The notes beneath the pieces are model-generated. The model ran no database searches. It was not told where the DNA came from and worked only from the letters and a program-made list of their open reading frames with translations. The position numbers were made by a program, and so were the translations under genes. This document shows positions 35,612 through 47,247 of a DNA stretch of 64,000 nt, one piece after another (within the stretch, counting starts at the first letter, position 1; each line of letters begins with the position of its first letter). Source of the DNA: Stereocaulon alpinum (lineage: Eukaryota > Ascomycota > Lecanoromycetes > Lecanorales > Stereocaulaceae). The stretch is taken from contig JAEUBA010000002.1 in assembly GCA_018257865.1 (NCBI GenBank), positions 434,001 to 498,000 of the forward strand. Reading direction: 5' to 3'.

Positions 35612-36423
35612 GAAAATAGGGGGAGATGGACTTCGGAAATGGAAATGCATGCTTTGCTTTTAGATGGGAAAAGCGCTGGAACAAGACTTGTGTCGTTTGG
35701 CTTATAGACGGTATTCTGACGGAAGTGCTACTAGTACTATTTGCAACTGCAAGGTTTATGAATTAATCGTTTTAGCCTTTAATAGGCTTCGAATGAGTAT
35801 AGACATCCTTGTTGATTTCGCTTTCTGAGACAATATGTGGCGTTTACGTGCTCTAGGCGTGTGCCTTGTGAGGTTTTGCGTACTTTAGATTGGTATCGAA
35901 TCGTGACTATTCCTCTCTGATCTCGGCAGGAAGATCTATTTCTCCCCCAGACGAGTCGGAACAGGGTGTGTTACATGTTATGGAAGCCTTGAGGACAGTC
36001 CATTTAAAGCTCTAGGAGCTTGCTGTGTACACCACGTCATATTGCAATAGAGGTGAAATGATTCATCACATGCTCTTCGCAAGATACAATGATTCCTCCC
36101 ATCAACGACATTTCTGCGGTAAGTGAACGATTGGCTCTTGGATCTACCAGATATATGTGTGGTTCATATGTACAGCACAAGGTAGTGAGCATGATAAAGC
36201 TACTTTACATGCAATTGCACCATCCACCATGCATCATCCACCACAAGACCCTCATGATTCAGTAACTGGACGGCACGCTATCTCGCTAGACGCCGTGGAT
36301 ATGCCAATGTGCATTAAACCAAGCGCATGAGTTACGCCTTGCTAATTCACTCATGCAGTTACTTCCAAGTATTTCGTGTCGTGCTGTGCACCATGCTGAG
36401 CTTTTCGAAGGTGGAAAGGGGTA
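35612..36423. other. Convergent intergenic region, 0.8 kb
   Basis: 3' flanks of the Nhp10-type and Rmd1-type genes. Only tiny open frames; A/T-rich patches around 35755-35820. No gene or repeat supported. Confidence 0.25.
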
Positions 36424-38077
36424 TCAATCGACGCCAGCGTATAAATCCACGACTATGTTGATGGCTGCTACTAGGATTTCGGCGGCGATGAGGACGATGA
36501 CTGCGATATCTGTTAGTTCATTTATCTGGGAAGAGTTGGAAGGGGGTGGACTTACCGATCCATTCGAGATACTCCCCGTGCTTCGTCCCCACTTGATCTT
36601 TCAATACAGCTAATAGATCACCGATAACAGACAATCGTTCTGTTAATAACCCGACTCGCTGATCCATCTCGAGGTAACTTCTGACGGCCGCGTAGACGGG
36701 CTCTAGACTTGGTTCCGCCCACATCAGTTCTGGGGAGTCGAGCACGGAGCCTTGGAGATGTATGTTTATTCGTAATATGAAGAGCTGTCCGATCTGCTGG
36801 TGGATTTCTTTCCTGTTGAGGCTGATGGAGCCGGTTGCAGCGATTTCTGCGGGGAGAGGGGAGGTTAGGGAGATGGTTGTTGTGAGGAGGTCTTCAAAGA
36901 GGGAGGTCTTGACGCTTTGGGCGAGGGCGTGGGAGATTGCGAGTTTCGTCATGTAATTCTTCTTTTCTCGTAATGAGATGAAGTCATTGTAGATCCGCGC
37001 TTGGTACTCCTGCGTGTAGTAGAAATTGAAGTTCTCAGTCTGCACATCATCGGGACCGAGTTTCTCGGCCTCGAACTTCGATATCTCTTTTAGGAAGCGC
37101 TCTTCTTGTTGCAGCGTCATACCCCATATCACTACGGTGCCGTATTCGAAGAGAAAGACCTCCGGTGTGTGCACTTCAGTGTCAAAGTCTATTGGCGCTA
37201 TGCCATTTCTGGGTTCGTCTGTGTCTATCAGGGTGTCGTTAGGGAAAGAGGACTCGCCGTTGTCGAGAGTGGTGTCGCCTGCTGCCGTAGTAAGATCTAT
37301 GAGATCTTCGCGGTGATGTCGCTTACTCTCTTCAACTTCGAGAGCTGAGTCTGAGTAGCGGCGTTCCCGATCTGGAGGGATATCGGGCTCTTCGATTATA
37401 ATCGCAGAAGGGTCACTGGGGTCTTGGTAGCTTGTTCTTTTGGAGCGTTCGTAGGTATAGCTGAAGGGAGAGTATATGCACTCGTCAAACTGTTTCGGGA
37501 TCGCACCTCTTGTTCTATACCGACTTTTCAAGTACTTCATTAGGCCCGGTAAGCGATACGAGCTTGCTGTGCAGTATGCTGTGACTCTAGGCAGCTTGTC
37601 TCTGTCTGCTTTCCCTAACCTTGCGGCGTCTCTTCGTGCAGTAGGGTCTTTAATCCTGGTGAATTGCGAGTACACATCCCTTCCACTCTCCTCATCCGGC
37701 CCATCCTCCCCAGGATCTGGATTGGGCAACAGCTTTAGCTTCTGCGTATTCTTCGTCGTTCTCTGAGGGCCAATCTTCGACGCGGGAGGCAGCATTGGAG
37801 GCTGTGAAAGTGGAGAGCCCTGACTGTTTCTTCTCCGGAGCTTGCTATTGAGGGCAGATAGCTTCGGTTGGCCAAGGAAATTTTGCTGGGGACTTGGAAA
37901 GTTCGGAGAGGATGTGGGAGCGGGTCGGAGAGGAGATGTAGAGCTGGCTGGGCCATCTATATGGGTGACGGTGGTGTGGGGGTTGAAAGTGACCGTTCTT
38001 TGCTGTCTTGTAGGGTTTCTGACGGTGGATGTTGGCGTTGGCAGAAGCGGCGATGTTTCGGTGGATGCTAAGGCCAT
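36424..38077 (-). CDS. Rmd1/DUF155 family membrane protein
   Basis: Member of the Rmd1/Rmd8 (DUF155, Sad1-interacting-factor-like) family, required in yeast for meiotic nuclear division; human and yeast relatives act at organelle membranes. Two exons: 38077-36556 and 36500-36424, with a 55-nt intron, about 532 aa. The N-terminal 150 residues are low-complexity. Conserved sequence starts around VTAYCTASSYRLPGLMKYL, with the core FLFEYGTVVIWGMTLQQEERFL and YYTQEYQARIYNDFISL. The second exon adds the C-terminal membrane anchor (VIVLIAAEILVAAINIVVDL), which the first exon alone would miss. Two acceptors 9 nt apart exist (ending 36510 and 36501). The second is preferred because it restores EWIVIVLIAAE and lies a normal distance from the CTAAC branch point. 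Confidence 0.9.
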
Positions 38078-38508
38078 TATAGCGGGTTATTTACTATATA
38101 TATAGGTTGGCAAGGCGGGAAAGATACTGATCGGAGATGTCGAGTATTAAATGTGCGTCTTTGCATATTCACATGCATTGTGACGAAGTAATGTCATAAC
38201 CCTTAGTTTGCGTTGAACAATGCCAAGAAGTCTGCCATTCTCCGATACGCCCGGCCAACCCCTGCAGAAAACGTGTTCCACTAGTCCTATTTCGAACAAT
38301 TGCTTCGAGGCTACGGCTGTCAAGTCTTGGAACGGAAGTAGTTTGACATGGGATGTGTGCCATTCAGCTAGACCATGGTTAAAGCGTGTAAGAGATCTAC
38401 AGATAGAATCTGCGTTGATATGCTTACCACCCTACAAGTCATGCAACCTTGATCAAGGCTACTGTTATATGGTCTAAAGAGTGGATGATCTATATGACAT
38501 ATATCTAT
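38078..38508. other. Intergenic region, Rmd1-type promoter and UTP16 3' flank
   Basis: About 430 bp between tandem minus-strand genes. A TATATATAT run at about 38093-38103, just before the Rmd1-type ATG, may be a TATA-like element. No gene supported. Confidence 0.3.
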
Positions 38509-40000
38509 TCACTTTCTCACAAAGCCTCCACCAAGCTTCCTACGTGGAACGACAATGTTCCCCTTGAGTCCCTGTCGACCCGCAAGCCAGGACTCTCTCA
38601 AGGCTTTGCTAGTCTGAGATGCTTTCGGAGGCAAGATACTTCGCACTTCTTGCAGCACGCGAATTCTCACATTGCCGCGCTTGATGTCTTTTGGTGGTCT
38701 GGATTCAACGTCGAGAAACTTCTGCTTCTTTTTGATAGCGGTTTTGTCAGTGGACGATGGTGGCGTTGGTGGACGAACGACGGGTTTTGCTGCTAGAATC
38801 TCTTCTGGAAGCAGAATCGGTAGCGATGCTTTAGCCGAGCTTTTCGCCTTCCCTTCAGTCTTCTGATCCCCTATGGAAGTATATTCCGGATCCGATCGTC
38901 TTTGGATTTTGGCATGCTTCTTGGCTGACTTTGCTTGTAATTTTAGCCGCGAGTCATGTTCTCTGCGCTTGATCTTTCGGTCCGCTTCGAATCTATACAA
39001 GCTTTAGTCACTACTCGGTAAAAATAGTTCATAACATAAAAGCATACCGTGCAATAGTCTCGGCCGCTTCAAACGCTTTCGCACGTGCTTTCTCTAGTCC
39101 AGCTGACGCCGTAACCGTTTCTGGCGCTTCGTCTTCACTTCCACTATTCGCGTCTACCGATGGTTCGTCTACCACATTCTCCACCTCAGGTCCTTTGGGT
39201 ACTGTGATAGGCATCTCAATATCCTCACTGCCAAATCTCTTCTTTGTAGCTTTCACAGCCGGTGATAATTTTCCTTCAGTCGACTTGAAAAGCTCATCTT
39301 TCGGTGTCCTCTCGTGCTCCAAGACCCCATCCGTTGAGTCCTGCTTTGATGGCTTCTTCCGTCGCCTCGTAGTCTGTGGGCTTGTAGAACTCGGGATAAT
39401 GTCCTTGTCATCCTTTTGAGCTAATGATCGAGGCGTCTCCTCAACCTGTAGTCCTATCGTGACGCTGGTTCTCGCCTCTTCGTCAACGTCGTTGTTACAC
39501 TGACTCGTGTGTAACTGTTTTGAAGTGGTCCTCGACCCTGGACTGTCCTGTCTCAATTGCTCATTGTTCCCATCAAAATCCCCATTCTCACCGCTTTGGC
39601 CCGTTGAGGTCTCACCCGTGTGTGAAGAAGCATCGGTAGCAACCGCTCCTCCGTTCTCCGAGGTCGCCTCCGTCCGCCTCCTCTTCCCCGCTGCACCCTG
39701 ATCCGGCGTCACATCCTCACCACCAGCCACTTTTCTTTTCTTCAACCTCAGACTCAGCGGCGTCTGGTCTACCACATCCTGCACATCAAGATCATCAAGA
39801 GTATGGTCTTGACTCCTCGTGGCTACCATCTCTTCCTCAACGGCTTTTGCAAGTTCAGTCTGCAATTGCTGATCCGGGTCCGCGGTCAAGGGGGCGTCTA
39901 CAGGAGGTTTTGGTAGGGAAAATATAGACCGGGTATTGTGGAAAAGTCTCGAAAACATTGACGTTATATCATTGGCAGAAAGTTCCGGCAAGGATGTCAT
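38509..40000 (-). CDS. UTP16: U3 snoRNP-associated protein Utp16
   Basis: Nucleolar factor of the small-subunit processome, needed for 18S rRNA maturation. Two exons, 40000-39048 and 38992-38509, with a 55-nt intron; the junction reads ETIAR/FEADRKIKRRE. About 478 aa. The ATG at 40000 (MTSLPELSANDIT) is the first in frame; a longer reading uses only a TTG. The first 300 residues are low-complexity and charged with basic clusters (RLKKRKV, GKRRRTE). The recognisable family part is C-terminal: FEADRKIKRREHDSRLK, then FLDVESRPPKDIKRGNVRIR and LPPKASQTSKALRESWLAGR, ending GGGFVRK. It is divergent from the methyltransferase-like gene. Confidence 0.88.
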
Positions 40001-40322
40001 TGGTGGAGTAAATTTCGTGCGTTGCCAAGATAGAGTACCCAAGGTACGCCGGCGCTACTATTATCCGAGCATCCCTAAAGCGTTATTACAGTACTGTAGG
40101 TGAGTAGCACCTAATTGGGGGCTGTCCGGGGCCGCTCCGGGGCCCACGCTCTGGGCCCGGCCCTTCAAGACAGTGTGAACTCTTTTGATTCTGAGGACAT
40201 GCCAAGATTTTTGCGGGGAAAGTGAGCCGAACCGCATCTATGATCCATGCATGCATACTCGACTTCCCCAGAAATTCTTCAATTGAATTTTGAGGCGCCT
40301 ACACCTACCACTCCTTGTTAAA
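40001..40322. promoter_or_regulatory. Divergent promoter region, UTP16 and methyltransferase-like gene
   Basis: About 320 bp between two opposite starts. It contains a very G/C-rich, partly self-complementary stretch (40105-40170, with GGGGCC, GGGCCC and GGCCCC blocks) flanked by ordinary sequence, which could be a regulatory or structural element. Confidence 0.35.
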
Positions 40323-41300
40323 ATGGCACTCCCGCTCCCCATCCCACCTCTCCGCCTCTTCGAGATAGACGACCAATCCTGGTTCCCAGCACCCTTCCGC
40401 GCCTCAGTCCAAGCATGCCTAACCCACTTCTGGACCTTCAAAGCACCCCTCCTCCAAGCCACCTCCCCCGCCTCCCTAGTCGCAAAAACACTCCAAACCC
40501 TCCTAGGACCAAGACTGAAAGACTACACGTTTGTGGATTTCTGCTCTGGTGCCGGGGGCCCAACGCCGTTCATTGAGCAGGAAGTAAACAAATCCTACAA
40601 GCAAGCGCAAAAGGAAAGGGGACTAAGGAATGGACAATTGGGATCCAATGGCCATATCAATGGAGACGCCGGGGGAAGTGGGAGAGGAGGTGTAGATTTC
40701 GTCATGACGGATATCCATCCCCATCTACAAGCTTGGTCCGCAGCTTCGGCACAAAGCGGAAATCTGCACTATGTCCCTACCTCCGTTGACGCAGCCAATG
40801 CGCCTCAAGACCTCCTTTCTCTAGCCGGTACCAGAGAGGGAATAAACAAGAAGACCTTTCGCCTTTTCAGTCTCGCGTTCCACCACTTCCCTGATCCACT
40901 TGCTGTCGCAATTCTTCAAAACACCCTCACTACGTCCTCCGGTTTCGCGATACTAGAGCTACAAGGTCGAGATGTCGGCAACATATTCACGGTCCTGATG
41001 CTCGGTCCCCTACTCTGGCTAGGAAGCTGGTACTGGTTCTGGGGCCAATGGGGACAGTTGTTCTGGACATACATCATTCCCGTGGTACCCTTCGTCGTAG
41101 TATTCGATGGCACCGTGAGCTGTCTTCGGACACGACGAGACGGAGAGGTCATGGCTTTGATAAGAGAGGCTGTGAAGAGTGGAGGGTGTGGTCTTGATGG
41201 ATGGAGGTTTGAGACGGGAACGGCTATGCATACGTGGCCGACGGGGCGGATGCAGTATTTTGTTGGGGTTAGGGAGGGGGAGGGGAAGAAGGGGAGGTGA
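40323..41300 (+). CDS. Methyltransferase-like protein with hydrophobic C-terminal segment
   Basis: Single-exon protein of about 325 aa beginning MALPLPIPPLRLFEIDDQSW. YTFVDFCSGAGGPTPFIE near residue 75 is a typical SAM-binding motif I of class I methyltransferases; VDFVMTDIHPHLQAW and FRLFSLAFHHFPDP fit the following core strands. About residues 220-265 are strongly hydrophobic (VLMLGPLLWLGSWYWFWG, then YIIPVVPFVVVF), suggesting one or two membrane segments and a membrane-bound enzyme. I recall uncharacterised fungal homologues of this layout but no named gene, and the substrate is unknown. A longer frame upstream to 40290 begins with TTG and was not used. Confidence 0.75.
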   Translation: MALPLPIPPLRLFEIDDQSWFPAPFRASVQACLTHFWTFKAPLLQATSPASLVAKTLQTLLGPRLKDYTFVDFCSGAGGPTPFIEQEVNKSYKQAQKERGLRNGQLGSNGHINGDAGGSGRGGVDFVMTDIHPHLQAWSAASAQSGNLHYVPTSVDAANAPQDLLSLAGTREGINKKTFRLFSLAFHHFPDPLAVAILQNTLTTSSGFAILELQGRDVGNIFTVLMLGPLLWLGSWYWFWGQWGQLFWTYIIPVVPFVVVFDGTVSCLRTRRDGEVMALIREAVKSGGCGLDGWRFETGTAMHTWPTGRMQYFVGVREGEGKKGR

Positions 41301-41932
41301 GGGGGTGGTGGAGGAGGAGCGTTGTAAGTAATTGCTTGCGAGCTGTATATACAGAGGTATAAGTACAAAACATCGGGCTGGAACCCAAGCCACTTCTACT
41401 TTCTTGAAGAAAAAAAGAAACAACGTCAATCAGCGCCACCAATATATTTGTCAACGCTGCACGGACTGTCACTACTTCGCTCACCTACCAAATTATGCCC
41501 ATGTTTCAAAACACAGAGCAACACCAAACAATATCCAAGCGTCTACGCACAGCTAATAAACAAGCCTCAGAACGTGTGAAATCAGCAAGGCGCACGTTGT
41601 AGTGAACGTCGAGCTGCGGATCGGGTGTTGTCCGGTCGAGGATATTGCGTCTCCTGGCACTTTCTGGTGTTAATCTGTTTTCATTATGGACAGTGCAACG
41701 CTACAGTCAGAGCAATGACACGGGTCTTACAGAGAAGTAGTAGAGTGGGACAGCAGTGATGGTCTGGATTATATATGTGCTTGTTAATTTCTATGCCCTT
41801 AAGTTCCCACAGTCTAGAACGTATCTAATGTTGATGACGGAGTAATGAAAGAAAAGACAGATGCTTTATTTGCTGGAATGGAGTGGCAATGGACCAGCTC
41901 CTCGGATTCTGATCTTCAGAGCTCTTCAATCA
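41301..41932. other. Convergent intergenic region, 0.63 kb
   Basis: 3' flanks of the methyltransferase-like and MFS genes. This marks the change from conserved genes to the accessory block. No gene supported. Confidence 0.25.
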
Positions 41933-43519
41933 TCATAGAGGTATCTGAAATCTCTTGTTATTCGCCCTCATACTGTGTCCATACCTCATCAACAGCAACG
42001 GCACCGGCGCAAAAAGTAGCGCCAGCAACCCCAGCACCGTTGTACCCAAACCGAGCCCCAGCCTATCAAAGAGAGGAGGCCCAGCCAAGGGCAGCACTGC
42101 CGATGCCGCATTTCGCAAACAAACGGTGGCTGCCGTAGCAGATGCCGCATACACTCCAAAGGCGTCAACAAGGTAGCTTGACGATGCCAGGAATACGGCG
42201 ACGAAGCCGAAGCCGACGACGCTTGTGGCTAGTATAGGGACGACGTATTGGATGCGCTCTTGGGCTGTCCAGCCAAAGATGATGAGACCGAGAGGGATGA
42301 TGATGTTTCCTAGTGCCATGGGAGGAAGACGATGTTCGGCCTCCGAGTATCCTGATGCAGCCTTTCTCTTGAGGTGAGAGTCGAGGAAAGCGCCGCAAGA
42401 AATGACACTTGAGACCATGCCAAGGCCTGGTTGTTTCAGCTAATGTATATAGGAGGTGCTCCGTGACAGGGAATCATACCTAATCCCAGGTACGTGAGGC
42501 CTACGAGACTTTCCGAGAAGCCATATTTGTCTTGAAATACTCTGGTGATTGTGGTAATGACGATGTATGTATAGCTGGACGCAAAAGCTCCGCACACAGA
42601 TACCAGGAAGATAGTGGAGGAGACGAATAGAAGCTTGATCGGCCGAAAGGCTGACTGTCCCAGCAGCCTAGCCGCAGAAACGCCACTATCGTACTGTGTT
42701 CGGAGTTGGTGGTTTCCAGTTTGCTTTCGAAGACGCCGAGCTTTTTTGGAAAGAATGGCGATCTTATATGTCTCGCGATATAGGATCAGGAAGCCTACCT
42801 CAAAGGCCCCTGTGATGATAACTATGAGCCAGAACGTCCAGCGCCATCCCTTGGCTTGCGATACAACCCCACCAACAATCGGACCTAATATTGGGGCTAT
42901 GAAAGGCGTCATTCCCATAACGGCTATTGCACGTCCGCGACGTTCTTGCTCGAACAAGTCCCCCACGATACACGCATTCAAGGTCGTAGATGCTACTGAT
43001 AGTCCGAGGAGGAAGCGAAATGCTATAAGCATATTGATACTTTGACTGAGGGCGGCAATCGCAGCGAATGTAATGAAAAGGATGTTGGCCGTATGGTATA
43101 CAGGAAGCCGGCCATATATCTCGGACAATGGGCCTATAACGAGAGGGCCAACGACTTCGCCAAGTTCCCAGATTGAGACTAATATTGTTGAATACAGTTG
43201 GTTCGATGAGTGGAATTCGACCAGTATACTGGGTGCCGCCGGAGCGCACATAAGGATTGCCAGGTTACTGTATCAGCACAATCAGCAAAGAGAATTCTAT
43301 TCCAAAATTTGAACAGAAAACCTACACCACGAGGCTCATAACAGATATTAGTATGACAATGCTCCATTTATACAGGGCCGACCAGTTAAGTGGATTGTGC
43401 GGGTCCTTGGGACCGTCAAAGTCAATCACATGCTCATCAACAGTGTCAAGAGATTGATCTCTACAAGTTGCCACAGTATTAGATACTATTTCAGCTGGTA
43501 TGGTGTCGGTAGCATTCAT
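41933..43519 (-). CDS. MFS multidrug transporter (DHA1 type)
   Basis: Plasma-membrane proton antiporter of the drug:H+ antiporter-1 group, exporting small molecules. Three exons: 43519-43326, 43267-42480 and 42426-41933 (introns 58 and 53 nt), about 491 aa, the usual length. Junctions read MSLVV/NLAILMCAP and TYLGLG/LGMVSSV. The cytosolic N-terminus has the family's DPHNPLNWS motif; PLSEIYGRLPVYH is the loop 2-3 motif A and GWRWTFWLIVIITGAFEV the TM5 region, with 12 hydrophobic segments overall. The first ATG (43519) lies downstream of a TTG-extended frame. It opens the accessory block and could export a product made there, but nothing in the sequence proves the link. Confidence 0.9.
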
Positions 43520-44546
43520 TGTTTGGACAATCAATGGGTTTTTGGAAGAAGGGGAAACTTCTGGCCTTATTGGTCAAGCAACCTAGTGTTGATTTAGGTT
43601 TTTTTTTTCGAAAGTGAGTGATAGTTGCCTCAGATTTTGACGTTGGCTGCCAGAGATAGTTTGCTCCGTGCAAACCAATGATTGAGTGAAGGAACCACTC
43701 CTCTATTGCGCAGCTCATCCAGCGGCTGGGGGACTGCGCTGTATGGTTAGAAGGATTGGATGTACACAATGCTCCTCCGGGTTTCGACCGACGCTGTTTC
43801 TCCCTCCATGAAAGGCTAGAGCAGCGAAGTATCCTGAGGCTACCTGTGCGTATGCCATGATAAGCGTTCGACCTCAAGAAGCTTCGAACAAGCGTAACGA
43901 TCGGACAATGATGAATTCAAATATTCATTGATGGTGTGGTCCCAAATCGTTTGCCTGTGCCTTGCAAGTCAAACAGCCAATCAATCAAGAAAGTTGCGTG
44001 GCAAATGACGGCAGGAATAGAACGTACGTCATACCAATGCCGTCTTAGATCTGCCCGAAGAGGTACGTCGGTTACTTCAACAATTTGATTGGGCCGGCAG
44101 AACCAATATCAAATTTACCGCGTGGGATCTGCTCCACTATCCGTGATGACATTTCTAGGCAGCTGTTAACAACGTATAGCTCCCTAGAGCATCTGACATG
44201 CCTCGGGGGTTGGGGTCGCAGCGGGACTGAAGGCACAGCTTGCATACAAGTTTCACATAATCATCGGAGACCTCGACAGATTAGGTTCAGTCAGCTTATC
44301 GATTTTAACACCGGTACTAGGAGATCGGCCTGAACTTTCGCTGCAGGCAACTTCTAGCACAAGCTGTACATGCGGAACTGACCTCGCGTGGCAGCCATGT
44401 CACGGTCAGGATACAGCGTATATTTTGGCGGAATATCATTCGACCAAGGCAAAGTATATGGTATTCTATAGCCCATGCCAGACAAGATTACCACTGGCGC
44501 GCCAAGTCTCGCGGCGTATCCTAGTAATCCACCTACTTCGCAGCTT
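43520..44546. other. Intergenic region, 1.0 kb
   Basis: Upstream of the MFS gene and downstream of the rhodopsin-like gene, both on the minus strand. A minus-strand open frame 43491-43877 overlaps the MFS start, has no family resemblance and is probably leader sequence. A T-run (43599-43609) is the only simple feature. Confidence 0.25.
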
Positions 44547-45957
44547 TCAGGCTACGTTTACGATTGTCTGAATGGACTTCTGAACGAATATCTGCCCGTT
44601 TTGCGGTTCACCGTTACGCAAGACTGGGTCAAGCTCCTTCAACGCATGCGTATCAATACTAGCCGCTCCGTTGACCCCGGGTACCATGCGTATATCTGAT
44701 GACATCGAATTGCCCCTCTGCCTATAATCAGCGTCTGTCTTGTAGAGGGACGACTTTTGTTTCAGAAGCCCATAGATCGTGGGGAGGCAGGCTGCTGCGA
44801 GACCAAGCCCGGATTCGTTCATGCTCCAATAGAGCCCTGCAGTCGTGGTGACTACCGGTAGGACATCAGCACGGCATAAGTCCTTCATTCCAGAAATACT
44901 TACGGTCGTTTGCTCCAGACGTCACGTACGCTTTTTTAAGACTTTGGACAGCCCGGATGAATATCACCATTCTGGTGATCGATGTTGCCACGGTCCTATT
45001 GTTCAGTCAGTCAATGTATCCCGCGACTCCTCCAGTTACACTCACAGTGCTCCAAGACAGAATATCGCGATCACAGCGAGTCTACGTTTAACGGACATTT
45101 GGAGCCTCCATATCTGAATTTCCGATTAGACAACAACCAAGTCTTGTGCGGGGGCAAATATTCACAAGAGGCAAAGGCAACAGAATGACAATAACATCGG
45201 TAATGAAATCTGTACTAGAAAATGCGAGCTCCAGGTTGAGCTCAGCGTGACAGTGTTCGTCCAGGCTTTGAATGGATGTCCACCAAGCTGAAAAGTGCCC
45301 TTTGCAAATGAAGAGGAATGTGAATTCGAAGGCGATGGCCCAAACTGTGATCAATATGTTTGTGGCGGTCGTTATGGTTCGAAAGATGTTGCCAACACCT
45401 GTACAAAAGACCCGTCGGTAAAAGAAAATAAAGCTAAGCTTTACGCATGCGAGGGCTGGCAACTGGACTAGCTGGAATGACCACACAAGCTAATAAACCA
45501 CCTTAGCTTACTGTTCTGGAATTGTAGTCTTGAAGTGTCTATCATACTTTGCGATTGATCCGAACCTGGGGGCTGTTGTTCGTAAGTGCGTCCTGCGGAT
45601 TTGCTGGTGGGGCATTTGGGTATCCAAGCCCTTTACTATGTACGCCTATGACGGCTGTGTAAGCTTCATCCACGATTGCGGAGTTGGGAATGTGAATCTT
45701 CTACCATAAATCAGAGCCGCACCCAAACCAAATGTCAAGACCTAATGCCAACCATTTCATAAGCGTTGACTCCCTGCGCCTTCGAGTCTTGTCATACGCA
45801 CAAGTGCGGGAATAGTCATCCAGTCGTCTAGTAATAGTCTGGCGCCTTGAACACGTCTTGTGTAGAAACGCAAAGCCACGACTATGGCACATAATAACGG
45901 CCATACTACCCCTGCCGCAATCACGTTTGATGGTGACGGCGCATCGACGTTAGACAT
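44547..45957 (-). CDS. Fungal rhodopsin-domain 7TM protein
   Basis: Integral membrane protein of the large fungal family with a rhodopsin-like seven-helix domain; function unknown (some relatives with CFEM domains are Pth11-like receptors, but no CFEM domain is seen here). Seven exons: 45957-45802, 45741-45705, 45654-45548, 45489-45166, 45113-45046, 44995-44904 and 44836-44547, all introns 50-67 nt, total about 357 aa. Family landmarks: LLDDWMTIPAL, ALIYAVIGVHSKGLGYP, LACVKLSFIFFYRRVF, VIVILLPLPL/IWRLQMSVKRRLA, IFCLGAL/TVATSITRMV and GLGLAAACLPTIYGLL. The exon-2 phase was fixed by restoring FGLGAALIYA. It lies between the MFS gene and the repeat-peptide precursor. Confidence 0.88.
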
Positions 45958-47247
45958 TGCGAGCCACTGATCGGCTGTTATTGAGGAGACAGGACTCCTG
46001 AGAACCGTAGAAAGAAATAAAGGAAAGCTCTGATAGCGGTGGAGGATCACCGAGAAAGGATGAAAGAGGAGTCAATAGCAGCCACTGAACATGAGGCGAG
46101 AGAACATATCAAGGCTATGAATGTATGGCTCTGAAGCGGACATGACGCTGAAACACAAACCATGAACGAAGAAAGGGAGGCCAAGCGGGAATGGAAAACG
46201 GTGGAACGGAGGGACTTAGCCATATCGCATCTGTCGTAGTAAAGTGCTGAGGCTTCAGACCCTAAACATAGCGCCGTTAAGCCACTGGACGATCCTGAGT
46301 TGCAAGTGTCACACACGCAGCTCGCGTCGAAACCATGCAATGTAACCTCAGCTGCATTGGGTGACGCTCCATTGAGCGGGATGTGCAGCTCGAAGGTTGT
46401 GTATGCCTGTAATGTTACGCTACCGCGTTTCTAACAAATCACGGGAGTGTATACTTATCGCGAATATGATTGGCTGGAGTCAAGTGTCAAGTAAAGACGG
46501 AGTCTGGTCTGAGGTCCGGGGATTATGCCAGAGTGGGAAGCGCCGCGGTGATCGATCATCCGTTTATCACGCCACCTTGCACGCCTGGAGATCGTCTCAT
46601 GGTCCTTGTTACTCGATGCTGCACCATGACAAGCTAGCGATCCGGACCATGGGGTCCGCACAAGGGAAGGAAGGAGGTGATGTAACCTTCCGCTGTCGTG
46701 GCTGTTTCACTTCAGCTGCCGTGTCGATCTAGCCGCTCATCTGCTCGCTGATGGGTTGGTCGCACCGCCGTTCAGATATGGCGGGGTGTCGAGAAATGGA
46801 GTGGTCCCGGAGAAATCCGCTTTGTGATGGGATTCTGCAGCTAATCAGCCAACCTGCACCCTCATTGATAGCACAAGTGTTATGGAATCCTTCGCCTTGC
46901 ATGACGTGTCAAACACCCAGATCATCGCACCTATGGGGCCATCTCAATTTGGAAACTACAACTTTAGACGATGTATTGACGCGGCGTAGTAGCGGGATAT
47001 CAATTTTAGCGTGCGGGTGGCGCACATAGGACGACCGAACGATGATATGTACTGCGTGAGGTACATAATCCAGCCTATCTAAGGATCGGCTAAGGCGACC
47101 AAAAGGGTGCTATGATTTCACGGCTAGATCTATACTCCGATACAAGAGCTTCATATCTCCGTTTCATTGTGCGTTATTCTTGCTACTATACATTCAAAGG
47201 CCACGCTACTCTGGAGTCAAGGTCAACATCGGCGCAAATATTGACAC
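45958..47247. other. Intergenic region, 1.3 kb
   Basis: Between the rhodopsin-like gene's start and the repeat-peptide gene's end. A minus-strand open frame 46047-46340 contains several cysteines but has no clean signal peptide or domain. Another on the plus strand (46397-46732) is composition noise. No gene supported. Confidence 0.25.

Noticed and set aside
46047..46340. 97-codon minus-strand open frame with several cysteines upstream of the rhodopsin-like gene
   Set aside because: Considered as a CFEM-type extracellular domain of the neighbouring 7TM protein, but the cysteine spacing does not fit and it starts with TTG.
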